Source: Rhizobium favelukesii (GTDB taxonomy: Bacteria > Pseudomonadota > Alphaproteobacteria > Rhizobiales > Rhizobiaceae). From it: a stretch of DNA of 64,000 nt. Below the pieces are notes generated by a model. It searched no databases, had not been told where the DNA came from, and was given only the letters and a program-made list of their open reading frames with translations. The stretch covers positions 930,001 through 994,000 of the forward strand of contig NZ_HG916855.1 of the NCBI RefSeq assembly GCF_000577275.2, written 5' to 3'. Of this stretch, positions 52,374 to 61,709 are shown in pieces. Position 1 is the first letter of the stretch; every line of letters begins with the position of its first letter. The position numbers and the translations under genes are program-made.

Positions 52374-52759
52374 CGCATCCGTTTCCTTGCTTGGGCGATT
52401 TTCTTCGGCTTCCTATCGTGACGACGAATGAGCCTCGCGGAAACCGACATCAGTCTTGAACTACTTTCATGGCTGGGCGCAGATCGCGAACGCCCGCTTC
52501 TTGATCAAAGGTCGTGATAGCACGGTGGCCAATTTCGCAAGGCCGTGCGTAGGGGCTGCCCTGTTTCATTGTCTGCTTTTGCGAGCTTGCGCCCTGAAAG
52601 TAGACCGAGGGCCTTCACAAGCGCCAGGTTGCCGAGCCGGAATGTCCGTCCCATATGGCGGTCCTGCCGCTAATTGCCTAACGGCAACCAGAGCCGATTT
52701 CGTCTTGAGCTGCATTGTTCTAAGCTGTCGTCTGAACACTATCGTCAAGCCGGTGTACC
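52374..52759. other. Gap upstream of the SARP-hydrolase gene; no gene seen
   Basis: The divergent promoter region for the GST and the fusion gene. No reading frame with recognisable protein character and no strong palindrome was found. Confidence 0.45.
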
Positions 52760-54346
52760 ATGGTCGGCCAGCTAACAATTCAGGTATTGGGCGAACTCAA
52801 CGTCAGGCAGAATGGACAGCTTCTGCCACTGCCGCAGTCGAAGAAGACGCGCGCTCTTCTTGGCTATTTGGCCGTCATCGGAAGACCCCAGCGTCGCGAT
52901 CATCTTTGCAAGATGTTCTGGGAAATTCCAGACGACCCTCGGGCTTCATTAAGGTGGAGCCTCCACAAACTCAGGCCAATCGTGAATACCGAAGGTCATG
53001 AGTGTCTGCATGCGGACCACCATTCCGTTTTCCTCACGCCCCAGGCGGTTGATTTGGACTTCAGAGGCATGGCCTCCCTTCGACCCGCTGATCTCCACGT
53101 CTTGGATACGGAGGCATTGGAGTCGCTTGCGACGACATTTCGCGGTGAATTTCTCGAAGGCCTCTGCCTGCCGCACTGCCCAAGCTTTGAAGCGTGGCGG
53201 CTATATCACCGAGATATAGCGCTTCGGCTGCACATGGCAATTCTGCGCGCCCTCATCCGCCGCCTTCGAGACAGTCCCGAGCAAGTGCACGTTCATTGCC
53301 TGGTGCTCAACAGACTTACCGAAGAGATTGCCGACGTCGATGTGCCCGAGCAGTGGTCGGAGCCTTCAATCTCCGGGACCGAGCCGATCCCGTTTTCTGG
53401 CGCCGCTCCGAACCAGTCACATCGGCTTTCCCGGCCAGGATCGGGTCTCGTCTCCCGGATTTTTGAATCGGATTTCCCAACGCCACCGTTGACGTCCAGC
53501 AAGAGATCGCAGGAAATTCGCTTCTGCAAGACCGCCGACCGGGTAACGATTGCTTACGCGGTGTGTGGACACGGATCACCGATCGTGCGAGCCGCACATT
53601 GGATGTCGCATCTCCAGTATGATTGGGAAAGTCCGGTGTGGAGGCATTGGATCGACGCCCTTTCGGAAAAAACGATGCTCATACGCTATGACGAACGTGG
53701 CACCGGTCTTTCGGACTGGGTTGCCGAGGATATCTCGTTTACGGCGATGATTGCAGACTTGGAGAGCGTCGTCGATGCGGCGGGACTCGACCGGTTCACA
53801 CTTCTGGGTGTATCGCAAAGCTGCGCCGTCTCTGTTGCCTATGCCGTCCGACATCCTGAACGGGTCTCAGGGCTTATCCTTTACGGAGGATTTGTAAAAG
53901 GCTGGCGGAAGCGAAGCGACAGCCATGAGGTAGCCACCCATGAGGCAATGACCGCACTGATCCGGGAAGGATGGGGCCAGAACAATCCGGTTTTTCGGCA
54001 TCTGTTCACAGCAATGTTTATTCCAGGGGGCGACCAGGTGCAGATGCATTGGTTTGACGAACTGCAGCGCATTTCGGTGTCGCCTGGCAACGCCGGTCGC
54101 CTGCACGAGGCATTCGGGGAAATCGACGTTTCGGACGTCCTGTCGCAGGTGACGGTTCCGACACTGGTCTTGCACGCAAGAAAAGACGCTGCCGTTCCCT
54201 TTCAGTGCGGAAGGGAGTTTGCAACCGGCATCCATGGGGCTCGATTTGTCGATCTCGATAGCGCCAACCACGTCCTCCTTAGCAACGAACCCGCCTTTGA
54301 CCAGTTTGTTCGTGAAGTAAGGCGGTTCGTCGCCGAAACAACGTAG
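52760..54346 (+). CDS. SARP-type DNA-binding domain fused to an alpha/beta hydrolase
   Basis: A 528-residue two-part protein. Residues 1-100 match the winged-helix of SARP/OmpR-like activators (LTIQVLGELNVRQNGQLLPL, KKTRALLGYLAVIGRPQRRD, WSLHKLRPIVNTEG). Part of the bacterial transcriptional activator domain follows (HLCKMFWEIP, LCLPHCPSFEAWRLYHRDIA). From about residue 255 an alpha/beta hydrolase begins: LIRYDERGTGLSDW, LLGVSQSCAVSVAYAVRHPE (nucleophile Ser), VPTLVLHARKDAAVPF (acid Asp) and NHVLLSNEP (His). The hydrolase may act as ligand sensor. It is followed by a separate hydrolase gene on the same strand. Confidence 0.85.
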   Translation: MVGQLTIQVLGELNVRQNGQLLPLPQSKKTRALLGYLAVIGRPQRRDHLCKMFWEIPDDPRASLRWSLHKLRPIVNTEGHECLHADHHSVFLTPQAVDLDFRGMASLRPADLHVLDTEALESLATTFRGEFLEGLCLPHCPSFEAWRLYHRDIALRLHMAILRALIRRLRDSPEQVHVHCLVLNRLTEEIADVDVPEQWSEPSISGTEPIPFSGAAPNQSHRLSRPGSGLVSRIFESDFPTPPLTSSKRSQEIRFCKTADRVTIAYAVCGHGSPIVRAAHWMSHLQYDWESPVWRHWIDALSEKTMLIRYDERGTGLSDWVAEDISFTAMIADLESVVDAAGLDRFTLLGVSQSCAVSVAYAVRHPERVSGLILYGGFVKGWRKRSDSHEVATHEAMTALIREGWGQNNPVFRHLFTAMFIPGGDQVQMHWFDELQRISVSPGNAGRLHEAFGEIDVSDVLSQVTVPTLVLHARKDAAVPFQCGREFATGIHGARFVDLDSANHVLLSNEPAFDQFVREVRRFVAETT

Positions 54347-54558
54347 CCGCAGGTTGTTGCGCCTTGACGTGCACCTGATTGCCTCCGAGCCGCTATCTGC
54401 TGAGCAAGATGTCCGCGCCTCTCGTTGAAGCGCTATCGCACCTCGGCTGCGGCGCTCTTTCAACGATTAGCCCCGCATTTTCAACGGTTCCTCCCACGCT
54501 CTTTCTCACGCGCGCGTAATAGCATGCTTCCTACTGTATTCGACGCTCACAGGGAGGC

Positions 54559-55440
54559 ATGACGATGAAGGTTCACCATGTAACCGGCGGTGGAGGATTG
54601 CGACTGCACGTTCGCGAGTGGGGAAACGAAGATGCGCCGTCGATCTTCTTCATCCACGGGTGGTCGCAGAACCATCTGTGCTGGAAAAACCAGTATGAAA
54701 GCACGCTTGCGGACGACTTTCGCCTCGTAGCTCTGGACCTGCGCGGTCACGGCATGTCGGACGCCCCCCTTGAAGCGGAACATTATACTGAACCGCAGCT
54801 TTGGGCAGACGATATCGCCGCTGTCATAGATCAACTTGATCTCAGGAGTCCGGTCCTTGTGGGCTGGTCCTATGCCGGCTTCATCATCTGCGACTATCTC
54901 CGCGCCTATGGAATCGCTCATGTTGCGGCCATCAACTTCGTGGGCGGGGCGATCACGCTGAATAAGGCGGCGTTCGGCACCATGATCGGCTCGGGTTTCC
55001 TCGATCATGTCATTGGTGCCACGAGCGACGACTTGCCTAGCAACATCGAAGCAATCCGCAATTTCGTGCGCGGGTGCACATATTCGCAACTGCCTTCCGA
55101 GGTATTCGAGATGGCAATTTGCTGGAATATGGCCGTGCCAGCGAAGATCCGGGCTGCTCTGCTGGCCCGCGAGATCGATTCCGACGAGGTACTGACCACA
55201 CTTGCAGTGCCGGTCCTTATGACCCAGGGCCAAGAGGACACTGTAGTCCTGCCGGCGATGGGGCGGCGCCTTTTGGCATTATGTCCTGGCGCCACAGCAT
55301 CGTGGTATTCCGCGACGGGCCACGCACCTTTTCTGGAAAACCCCATTAGGTTCAACAACGAGCTGTACCATTTTGCACGTGACGCCCATTCCGGTGTGGC
55401 CGCACCCGCAAGGGCATATTTCAGTCGACACGAGAAGTAG
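54559..55440 (+). CDS. Alpha/beta hydrolase (haloperoxidase/esterase-like)
   Basis: A 293-residue alpha/beta-fold hydrolase. Motifs: SIFFIHGWSQNHLCWKNQ (oxyanion HGW), LDLRGHGMSD, VLVGWSYAGFIICDYLRAYG (GWSYAG with the nucleophile Ser), VLMTQGQEDTVV (acid) and SATGHAPFLENP (catalytic His). This resembles non-heme chloroperoxidase-type esterases. AGGGAGG precedes the ATG. About 210 bases after the SARP-hydrolase fusion on the same strand, so it is a possible target of that regulator. Confidence 0.88.
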   Translation: MTMKVHHVTGGGGLRLHVREWGNEDAPSIFFIHGWSQNHLCWKNQYESTLADDFRLVALDLRGHGMSDAPLEAEHYTEPQLWADDIAAVIDQLDLRSPVLVGWSYAGFIICDYLRAYGIAHVAAINFVGGAITLNKAAFGTMIGSGFLDHVIGATSDDLPSNIEAIRNFVRGCTYSQLPSEVFEMAICWNMAVPAKIRAALLAREIDSDEVLTTLAVPVLMTQGQEDTVVLPAMGRRLLALCPGATASWYSATGHAPFLENPIRFNNELYHFARDAHSGVAAPARAYFSRHEK

Positions 55441-55576
55441 GCAGCGCTGTTCGGCAGCGAAATCGATTGTTGAAGGTCACCCTTGGGCCATGGCACGACC
55501 CAAGGGTTAGTCTCAAATGCCACAAGCGAAGCCGGTGGCAGTCGCGGAATAGCGGGCTTCTTCAGCTTGCTTCCCT

Positions 55577-56308
55577 TTATGATAGGCCGTGCGAACTTAC
55601 CTGGCCGCCAGCCTGCCTAGGATGCGCACTCGCGGCCTCGGCGCCGTCGTAGAATGCGCCCGCCGCCATCTCGAGTCCGCGCCGATCGCGAACTTCGATC
55701 TCCAACCGACGGGACCGGATTAGACCATCTCCTTCCAGCGCGTGAAGCGCCACGGTCACTCCAGGTCGCCGGCTGCCCAAGGCCTCCGCCAGAACCCGGT
55801 GGGAAATCCTAAAGACGTCGCCAACGCGGTCTTGGCACATCAGGATCCAGCGAGCCAGTCTCTGCTCGATGGAACCATGACCGTTGGCGACTGCAGTAGA
55901 CGCAATCACGTCCTGCATCGTGGCAGCGATTGCAAGCAGGGACTTCTGAAGAGCCTGGCTGCTCTCGGCAAGCTCCCGGAACGGTTCCATTTCGATCTGG
56001 TGGCCGCTTCCCGGCGTCAGTGCGACGACGTCGAAACGCGGTCTTGTGTCCAGCACGACCGCGGCCGCGTCGAGCATGCCCTCCTTGCCGACGGCGCCGA
56101 CCGCGAGGCTCTTGACGCCCGCGCGAGCAAAAAGAGCGAGAATGCCGTTGTCCGGTAGAAACACGACGTCGGTTGTTTGCCCTGCACGGAATATGACGTC
56201 CCCGTCACTCCACTTCCAAGAAATCAGGTTCGGAGAGAGCACGTTTAACTCGCGTTCCGGAAGAGAGCGCAGGACACGGTTTTGAAACCCATCATGCATC
56301 ATTGACAT
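55577..56308 (-). CDS. Crp/Fnr family transcriptional regulator
   Basis: A 243-residue regulator. The N-terminal cyclic-nucleotide-like domain has GDVIFRAGQTTDVVFLPDNG and a long helix (QALQKSLLAIAATMQDVIAS); the C-terminal helix-turn-helix region (RISHRVLAEALGSRRPGVTV) is the DNA-binding part. No Cys cluster for O2 sensing is present. I chose ATG 56308, but TTG at 56323 is in frame. Subgroup like rhizobial regulators with unknown ligand. Divergent from the small genes at 56422. Confidence 0.85.
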   Translation of the reverse strand: MSMMHDGFQNRVLRSLPERELNVLSPNLISWKWSDGDVIFRAGQTTDVVFLPDNGILALFARAGVKSLAVGAVGKEGMLDAAAVVLDTRPRFDVVALTPGSGHQIEMEPFRELAESSQALQKSLLAIAATMQDVIASTAVANGHGSIEQRLARWILMCQDRVGDVFRISHRVLAEALGSRRPGVTVALHALEGDGLIRSRRLEIEVRDRRGLEMAAGAFYDGAEAASAHPRQAGGQVSSHGLS

Positions 56309-56421
56309 CTCGAGTTCTCGCAAGAGCAGACAAAAGGTAACGCTTCTTTAACCGGAAGGTTTCGCGTCCCAGGAAACAGCCAGCCGATCCGGAGGTTCGT
56401 CCAATGCTAGGGGTTTTCGGG

Positions 56422-56606
56422 ATGCGCTTCTTCTTTCGATATGGGAGCGCTGGAGGCGAGGTCATCGACGACCCCGAGGGACGCGGGTGGCCGTGGCGCG
56501 GAAAGGGCGGGATATACTCCGGCACACCATGGCCATCCTCGATGACGCCGGCAATCTCGTGCGCGAAGTGGCATTTGCGAGCGTGCTGCGCGATCCGGAC
56601 GGTTGA
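56422..56606 (+). pseudogene. DUF6894-like small protein, broken
   Basis: The start MRFFFRYGSAGGEVIDDPEG matches the strand-rich N-terminus of DUF6894 proteins. The end, in another frame, is MAILDDAGNLVREVAFASVL then RDPDG and a stop at 56604, as expected for the C-terminus. The central helix is missing and the frames differ, so this is a deleted relic. Confidence 0.5.
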
Positions 56607-56733
56607 GGCTTGCCGCCATGGAAGGTCAAGAGAGCTTGAGATTGGAAACTAGGGCCTTCTCGTTGACCGGAAAGGCGAACGTCACCATTATGACGCCACT
56701 GAAGCAGGAATGCTCCTGCCCAAGAACGAGTCG

Positions 56734-57051
56734 ATGCGCCTACTGATCAACGTCCTTGTCGCGACCATGATGCTGCTGGGTTCGCTTGCCGCACCCTGCA
56801 TCGCGGCATCTGTCGATCGTGCCCACGCCGACCCGGTTGTCGTCAGTGTCAGTTCGACCTCCGACGGACACCATCGCGGTGACGGCCGATCTGTTTCGGG
56901 ATCGCACTGCCAGCAGGACGGCATCGTCGCAGAAGCTCCCGAAGTCCTTTATTCGCAGCCCGATGCCGTTGCGTTTCCCGGTATCGCTTCCGTTGCGTTT
57001 GCCGGCGCTCTCGAACCTGTCGAGCAGCGTCCCCCCATCGCTTCCGACTGA
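56734..57051 (+). CDS. Small exported hypothetical protein
   Basis: A 105-residue protein from Met at 56734 (113 if from 56710). It has a signal sequence (LLINVLVATMMLLGSLAAP), then a polar mature part with His/Asp/Ser (SVSSTSDGHHRGDGRSVSGS, one Cys in SHCQQDG). The His-rich segment might bind metal, but there is no firm motif. It ends 37 bases before the L,D-transpeptidase gene on the same strand. Unknown function. Confidence 0.55.
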   Translation: MRLLINVLVATMMLLGSLAAPCIAASVDRAHADPVVVSVSSTSDGHHRGDGRSVSGSHCQQDGIVAEAPEVLYSQPDAVAFPGIASVAFAGALEPVEQRPPIASD

Positions 57052-57088
57052 TCTCCGTTCGCTCGAATTTCAGACTAAAGGGAAGGGC

Positions 57089-58165
57089 ATGACTTTGCGC
57101 GTGTCGATGTTTGCAAACCGCGTCAGTGGTTTATCTTCGTTGCTGAATACCTTGAATCAAATCGACCGGGTCCGGCGTCGCCTTCGCCGGGTGGCGCTGG
57201 CCGTCGTCGCCATGGTCTTGAGCGGGTGCGTGCAGTCGCTCAACGATCTCGGCATGGCTTCTCACGACATACCGTCGAAGCTGGTGGCCAGCATGCGGGC
57301 CAAAGGCATGAAGCCGGAAAGTCCTGTCCTCGTTCGCATTTTCAAGATGGAAAGCGAACTGGAGGTCTGGAAAGTCGACGGCAGTGGCAAGTACGCGTTG
57401 CTCAAGGTCTATCCGATGTGCCGCTGGTCCGGCAAGCTCGGCCCGAAGACGAAGACCGGCGACCGACAGGCCCCCGAAGGATTCTATAGCGTTTCCATCG
57501 GAGGCCTCAATCCGAAGTCTCAGTTCTATCTCTCCTTCAATCTCGGCTATCCGAACCGTCTGGAGGCCGCGCTTGGCTATTCCGGCGAAGCCCTGATGGT
57601 GCATGGCGCCTGCTCGTCGTCGGGCTGCTTTGCGGTGACCGATCAGGGCGTCGGTGAAATCTACGCCGTGGCTGAGAAGGCCTTGAAAGGCGGACGGCAG
57701 GCGTTCCAGGTCCAGGCCTATCCGTTTCGCATGACGCCGCAGAACCTGGCAACACATCGCGACGACCCGAATTTCGCCTTCTGGAAGACCCTCAAGCAAG
57801 GCTACGACATCTTCGAAGTTCGGCGACACGAGCCCAAGGTTGCCGCCTGTGGCAGGAAGTACGTCTTCGACGCCGAATTCAAGGACGGCGACGCTGGCGA
57901 TCCGCTCGCAGCATGTCCGGAACGCATCGATCAATCCGACCCCGCAGTCGTCGCGAAGGCATCCGCCGACGATCGGAAATACCAGGAACTTGCCGCCAAA
58001 AGCTTCACGCCGCTCGCCTACCAGGATGGAGGCATGCATCCGAGCTTCCGTGCACTTCTCACGGAAAACGGCGACGTCAAGCTCGCGGAGAAGGTCTCCG
58101 TCATCAAGTATCCGATCAGTCGCCCGGTGGCGGCGCTGGCCGACCCGTTCGACGGAAGGCAGTGA
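57089..58165 (+). CDS. L,D-transpeptidase (YafK-like) lipoprotein
   Basis: A 358-residue cell-envelope enzyme. The hydrophobic signal VALAVVAMVLSGCVQSLN ends in a lipobox (LSGC). The YkuD-type catalytic motif is MVHGACSSSGCFAV with nucleophile Cys180; the strand VLVRIFKMESELEVWK and FYSVSIGGLNPKSQFYLSFN precede it, as in the YafK/ErfK branch. Family role: forms or edits 3-3 cross-links or attaches proteins to peptidoglycan. Start ATG 57089 has GGAAGGG before it; a longer overlapping frame from 56786 is a shadow of the upstream gene. Confidence 0.85.
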   Translation: MTLRVSMFANRVSGLSSLLNTLNQIDRVRRRLRRVALAVVAMVLSGCVQSLNDLGMASHDIPSKLVASMRAKGMKPESPVLVRIFKMESELEVWKVDGSGKYALLKVYPMCRWSGKLGPKTKTGDRQAPEGFYSVSIGGLNPKSQFYLSFNLGYPNRLEAALGYSGEALMVHGACSSSGCFAVTDQGVGEIYAVAEKALKGGRQAFQVQAYPFRMTPQNLATHRDDPNFAFWKTLKQGYDIFEVRRHEPKVAACGRKYVFDAEFKDGDAGDPLAACPERIDQSDPAVVAKASADDRKYQELAAKSFTPLAYQDGGMHPSFRALLTENGDVKLAEKVSVIKYPISRPVAALADPFDGRQ

Positions 58166-58227
58166 CGAATCCTGTCCGGATCGTGGACGCTGCCGCGTTC
58201 CACGACGCACATGAAAGCGAGGATGCC

Positions 58228-58545
58228 ATGCAAATGACACTTGTCGTGATCGTGACGGCGTTTGCCACTGCCGTCCACGCCCATAAAGCGCCGTCTGGCT
58301 TCACCTGCGAGCTGTTCTGTTGCAACGGAGACGGTGACAGCGGTGATTGCCAGCGGATTTCGTCGAAGCTGTCCGCCCCGCGAGGAAGTATACGAAGTGA
58401 CGCTTCTGCCGGGCGACCATAAGCTGGCGCGCCGGACGGCGCCTATCACCCCTGTCTGTTTCCCAATGCCGTGTCTTTCCAGAAAGGGATCGCTACAACT
58501 TAATTCTTTGCAGTCGTCCGGAACCTGCAGCGTCAAGGGACATTA
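58228..58545 (+). pseudogene. Small exported Cys-containing protein, frameshifted
   Basis: Starts at ATG 58228 with GAGG 5 bases upstream: a signal peptide (TLVVIVTAFATAVHAHKA) and CELFCCNGDGDSGDCQRISS, typical of a small rhizobial periplasmic family with a CC...DC motif. After ISSK the frame breaks near 58368; the continuation EEVYEVTLLPGDHK lies in another frame, and a further shift gives YHPCLFPN. The product would be a small secreted protein of about 100 residues. Decayed or mis-assembled. Confidence 0.55.
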
Positions 58546-58658
58546 ACTGCTCAAGGTGATGAGGTTCGCCTTTACTGCGATTCTGCTGGATGACTCCTAC
58601 GACAGAGAAGCGAGCAGGTGAAACGCTCGGCCCTGTGTGTCCGCGAATGGAGGAAGTT

Positions 58659-59441
58659 ATGGCCTACAGAGATATCGTTGTCTATTTGGACGCGGGAGCA
58701 GATTCCTCGGCCCGTGTGCGCACCGCCATCAATATCGCCGCCAAGCACCAAGCCAGGCTGATCGGCGTCGACGTCAGCACGAAAGAAGCACTGAAGGGGG
58801 AGAGCCGCGATCAGGCGCTCGCGATCGAAGATGAATTCAAGGCCGCGGTTCAGAAGGCTGGCCTTGGCTTCCAATATCACGCGGCACGGCCGGAGGCTCA
58901 TAGCGCAGAGCAGCTTTTTTCCCATTGCGCGGACCTTCTGGTAACGACACAGCCGCATCCGGACCACCGCCATCTGTCCAATTCAGCAATCCCCAAAGAA
59001 ATTTTGATGACAGCCGGGGTTCCCATGTTGGTCCTTCCAACGGGCTGGACAGGAGAAGACGCCATCGGCGAGCAGGTGGTCATCGCCTGGAATTTCAGCC
59101 GCGAGTCAACCAGGGCCGTTCACGACGCAATGCCGATTCTCAGGGCCGCGCGCAAAGTCTTTCTGTTCGTGTTTGCGAGCAACTACAGCGACAAAAATGC
59201 TGACGTCCAGGAGATAAAGGGTCATCTCGAACAGCATGGAGTTGGGGTAGCCCTGGCAGGATGGCGGAACACGGGGGACAACGATTTCACCAGCGCGTTA
59301 TTTGCCGGCCTCGACCGTGAGAACGCAGATCTTATCGTCTGCGGCGCCTATGGCCACTCGCCGCTTTTCGAAGATATGTTCGGCGGTGCGACGCGTGATC
59401 TGCTGAATAACATTTCAATGCCGGTCCTGATGTCGCACTAA
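58659..59441 (+). CDS. Universal stress protein (tandem UspA domains)
   Basis: A 260-residue protein with two UspA-type units. The first (MAYRDIVVYLDAGADSSARV) ends near residue 130; the second begins EQVVIAWNFSRESTRAVHDA and carries the signature LIVCGAYGHSPLFEDMFGGA, then TRDLLNNISMPVLMSH. The G-x2-G-x9-G nucleotide-binding loop is near complete in the second unit only. GGAGGAAG precedes ATG 58659. Family role: nucleotide-binding stress protection. It ends at a strong terminator hairpin. Confidence 0.9.
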   Translation: MAYRDIVVYLDAGADSSARVRTAINIAAKHQARLIGVDVSTKEALKGESRDQALAIEDEFKAAVQKAGLGFQYHAARPEAHSAEQLFSHCADLLVTTQPHPDHRHLSNSAIPKEILMTAGVPMLVLPTGWTGEDAIGEQVVIAWNFSRESTRAVHDAMPILRAARKVFLFVFASNYSDKNADVQEIKGHLEQHGVGVALAGWRNTGDNDFTSALFAGLDRENADLIVCGAYGHSPLFEDMFGGATRDLLNNISMPVLMSH

Positions 59442-59451
59442 ATCGGCCCGG

Positions 59452-59483
59452 ACACTTGCTCGATGAGGCCTTCGAGCAAGTGT
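59452..59483 (+). terminator. Hairpin after the universal stress protein gene
   Basis: ACACTTGCTCGA (59452-59463) and TCGAGCAAGTGT (59472-59483) pair perfectly over 12 bp around an 8-base loop, 10 bases after the stop. No T run follows. Confidence 0.6.
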
Positions 59484-59689
59484 GACGCCGATACGCAGCA
59501 CAGCCATCCGCTAGTTCGTCGAGGATGGGATTCGGCAAAATGCCTGCATCGCACCACTATTTCAGGCAACTCGGACTTGGCGGTCACGTTAAACGTGGAA
59601 TGATGTTCAACTTGGCCAATCTTCTTCCGGTTAGAACTCGAAGGTCGCTTCGCTCTCTTGTTGCGCGAAACTGTTGAGGTAGCGGCACC

Positions 59690-60840
59690 ATGGCCAAACC
59701 AACCCTCGCTCTCTCCGACTCCCCCGCATTCAGGTTCGTGCTGATCATGGGCGCCGTCAATCTTTTCAGCGACACGACCTACGAGGGTGGGGCAAGCATC
59801 AACGGTACGTTCATGGGCACAGTCGGTGCCAGCGCCGCCATCATCAGCATCGTCGCGGGCGTGGGGGAGTTCCTCGGTTACAGCCTGCGGTCCGTCGCGG
59901 GCTATGTTGCGGACAAGACCGGCAGGTATTGGCTTGTCACCTTCATCGGCTACGCCATCAACCTGCTCGCCGTCCCGGCAATGGCGCTGGCGGGAAACTG
60001 GCAGAGTGCGGCTGCACTTGTCATTGCTGAGCGCGTCGGACGGGCGACGCGAAAGCCGACAGTCGAAGCAACGCTTTCCTACACGACAGCCAAGCATGGC
60101 AAAGGATGGGTATACGGAGTGAACACGGCGCTCGATGAAATCGGCGCCACCATCGGCCCCCTCTCCATTGCGCTCGTGCTTTTCCTGAAGGGGAACTACC
60201 AGACCGCATATGCGCTGCTGGCAATTTCTGCTGTGATGGCGCTTGCCGCTCTGACCGTTGCGCGGGTGAGTTTCCCACTCCCGTCCCGTCTCGAGGAAGG
60301 CCAAACGGCGCCGACGACGGGGTTCACGTCGTCCTACTGCTCTACATGCTTGCCGGTTCCTTCTTCGCCGCCGGCTTGATGAGTTTTGAACTCATCTCAT
60401 ATCACCTGTCGAGCACTGGGATCGTCACGCAGCATTGGATCCCCGTGTTCTCGCATTCTCAACAGTGTGTGGTGTGGTAACAAGCCTGATTGCCGGCAGG
60501 CTATACGGTCAGATCGGACTGCCCGTGGTCCTTGTCGCAGTGTTTCTCTCTTCTATGTTTGCACCCTTCGTCTTCCTGGGAAATTTTTTCGTGGCGCTTG
60601 GCGGCATGGTGCTGTGGGGAGTCGGGTATGCGACGCAGGATACGTTGCTTAAAGTACTCATTGCCAGTGTTCTGCCTGAAGGAAGACGCAACTTTGCATT
60701 CGGGCTTTTCTACATTGGATACGGTGTAGGATGGTTGGTTGGGTGTCGCCCTCGTTGTATTTGCCGCAGTTGTGCAGCTCGTGTCCCTGCCGGTCTTCGT
60801 AATGGCGCGACGACGGAGCCATAGTGGAGTTTCCACATGA
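59690..60840 (+). pseudogene. MFS transporter, multiply frameshifted
   Basis: A 12-helix MFS permease broken in at least three places. Frame 1 (59690 to about 60310) has MGAVNLFSDTTYEGGASING and RVGRATRKPTVEATLS. Frame 2 continues LLYMLAGSFFAAGLMSFELI. Frame 3 takes over near 60450 with FSTVCGVVTSLIAGRLYGQI and PEGRRNFAFGLFYIGYGVGW. A deletion of about 15 codons plus a shift near 60740 leads to VALVVFAAVVQLVSLPVFVM and the stop at 60838. That stop overlaps the next start (ATGA), showing the original gene end. Clearly inactive if the sequence is right. Confidence 0.85.
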
Positions 60841-61178
60841 CGATCAGGTCTGTTTTTGCAACAGTCTTCATATCAATAGCCAGCGCCGCAAGTGGTGCCG
60901 ATACAGTGGTGGGAACCTGGAAAACGGAAAACGGCGAGACGTCGGCGATTCACCATTGCGGACCGAATTATTGCATCGTGGCGAAGAGCGGGCGATATGC
61001 GGGACAGCAGATCGGTTTTTTCTCAGGTACGGGCGATACATATACCGGCCGGCTCACAGATCCGAGGACAAAGACAATCTATAGCGGCAGGCTCGTCTTG
61101 TCGGGAAATAGCCTCAAACTTCGGGGCTGCGCAACGAGAGTATTGTGCAAGACACAGACTTGGATCCGCCTGAACTGA
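60837..61178 (+). CDS. DUF2147-like exported protein
   Basis: A 113-residue protein with signal peptide (FATVFISIASAASGA) and a lipocalin-like mature part: VVGTWKTENGETSAIHHCGP, YTGRLTDPRTKTIYSGRLVL and LKLRGCATRVLCKTQTWIRL. Two Cys pairs may be disulfide-bonded. These features match the DUF2147 family (small periplasmic beta-barrels of unknown role). The start overlaps the stop of the broken MFS gene, so they were once co-translated. Confidence 0.75.
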   Translation: MTIRSVFATVFISIASAASGADTVVGTWKTENGETSAIHHCGPNYCIVAKSGRYAGQQIGFFSGTGDTYTGRLTDPRTKTIYSGRLVLSGNSLKLRGCATRVLCKTQTWIRLN

Positions 61179-61390
61179 GATGGCCAGGCGCGGCTGTCCC
61201 GCTCGTGACCCGCGCGAGATCCCGACGGCGGAGTCTGCGCCATCCCGTATCGGGTCATCCCACGCGGCTTGTACACCGGCGGCGTTCACGAACACTAGGC
61301 ATTAGGTTGAGCAAAGCGACGCGAAAACCGATTCGGCGGAGCTTGGACTGTCGCACGAGAGTAGTATAGTCCATGAAAGGAGGACGCTTT

Positions 61391-61516
61391 ATGAGGTTAG
61401 CTCTGATCGCTACATCAGTTGCGGTCATCCTGCTGGCCGTCGCTGCCGCCTACATTCTGCCGCGCGTCAAGGCCTCCGATGAGCCGCAACCCCATCCCTT
61501 CACTTTAGCAAAGTGA
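61391..61516 (+). CDS. 41-residue single-pass membrane protein
   Basis: Begins with an excellent ribosome binding site (AAAGGAGG, 7 bases before ATG 61391). The sequence is one hydrophobic helix (LIATSVAVILLAVAAAYILP) with a short polar tail ending TLAK. This is probably a real small membrane protein. No family recognised. The bases 61517-61709 show no further gene. Confidence 0.6.
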   Translation: MRLALIATSVAVILLAVAAAYILPRVKASDEPQPHPFTLAK

Positions 61517-61709
61517 AGACTGCACTGTCGCCGGCGAGCGCCAGCGCCTACGGCTCGACCGCGCCGTTGTCCGAGATCCTCGCCGCACGGTGCGAAGTGA
61601 TCGGAAGATATGAAGCTTGTGAAAACCGCTGAACTGGCTCGACCGGCGCACGGAGGGGCGAAGCACTTGTCGGCGTGGAACCTTAAAGCGTTTTCCGTGT
61701 TTTGCGCGC

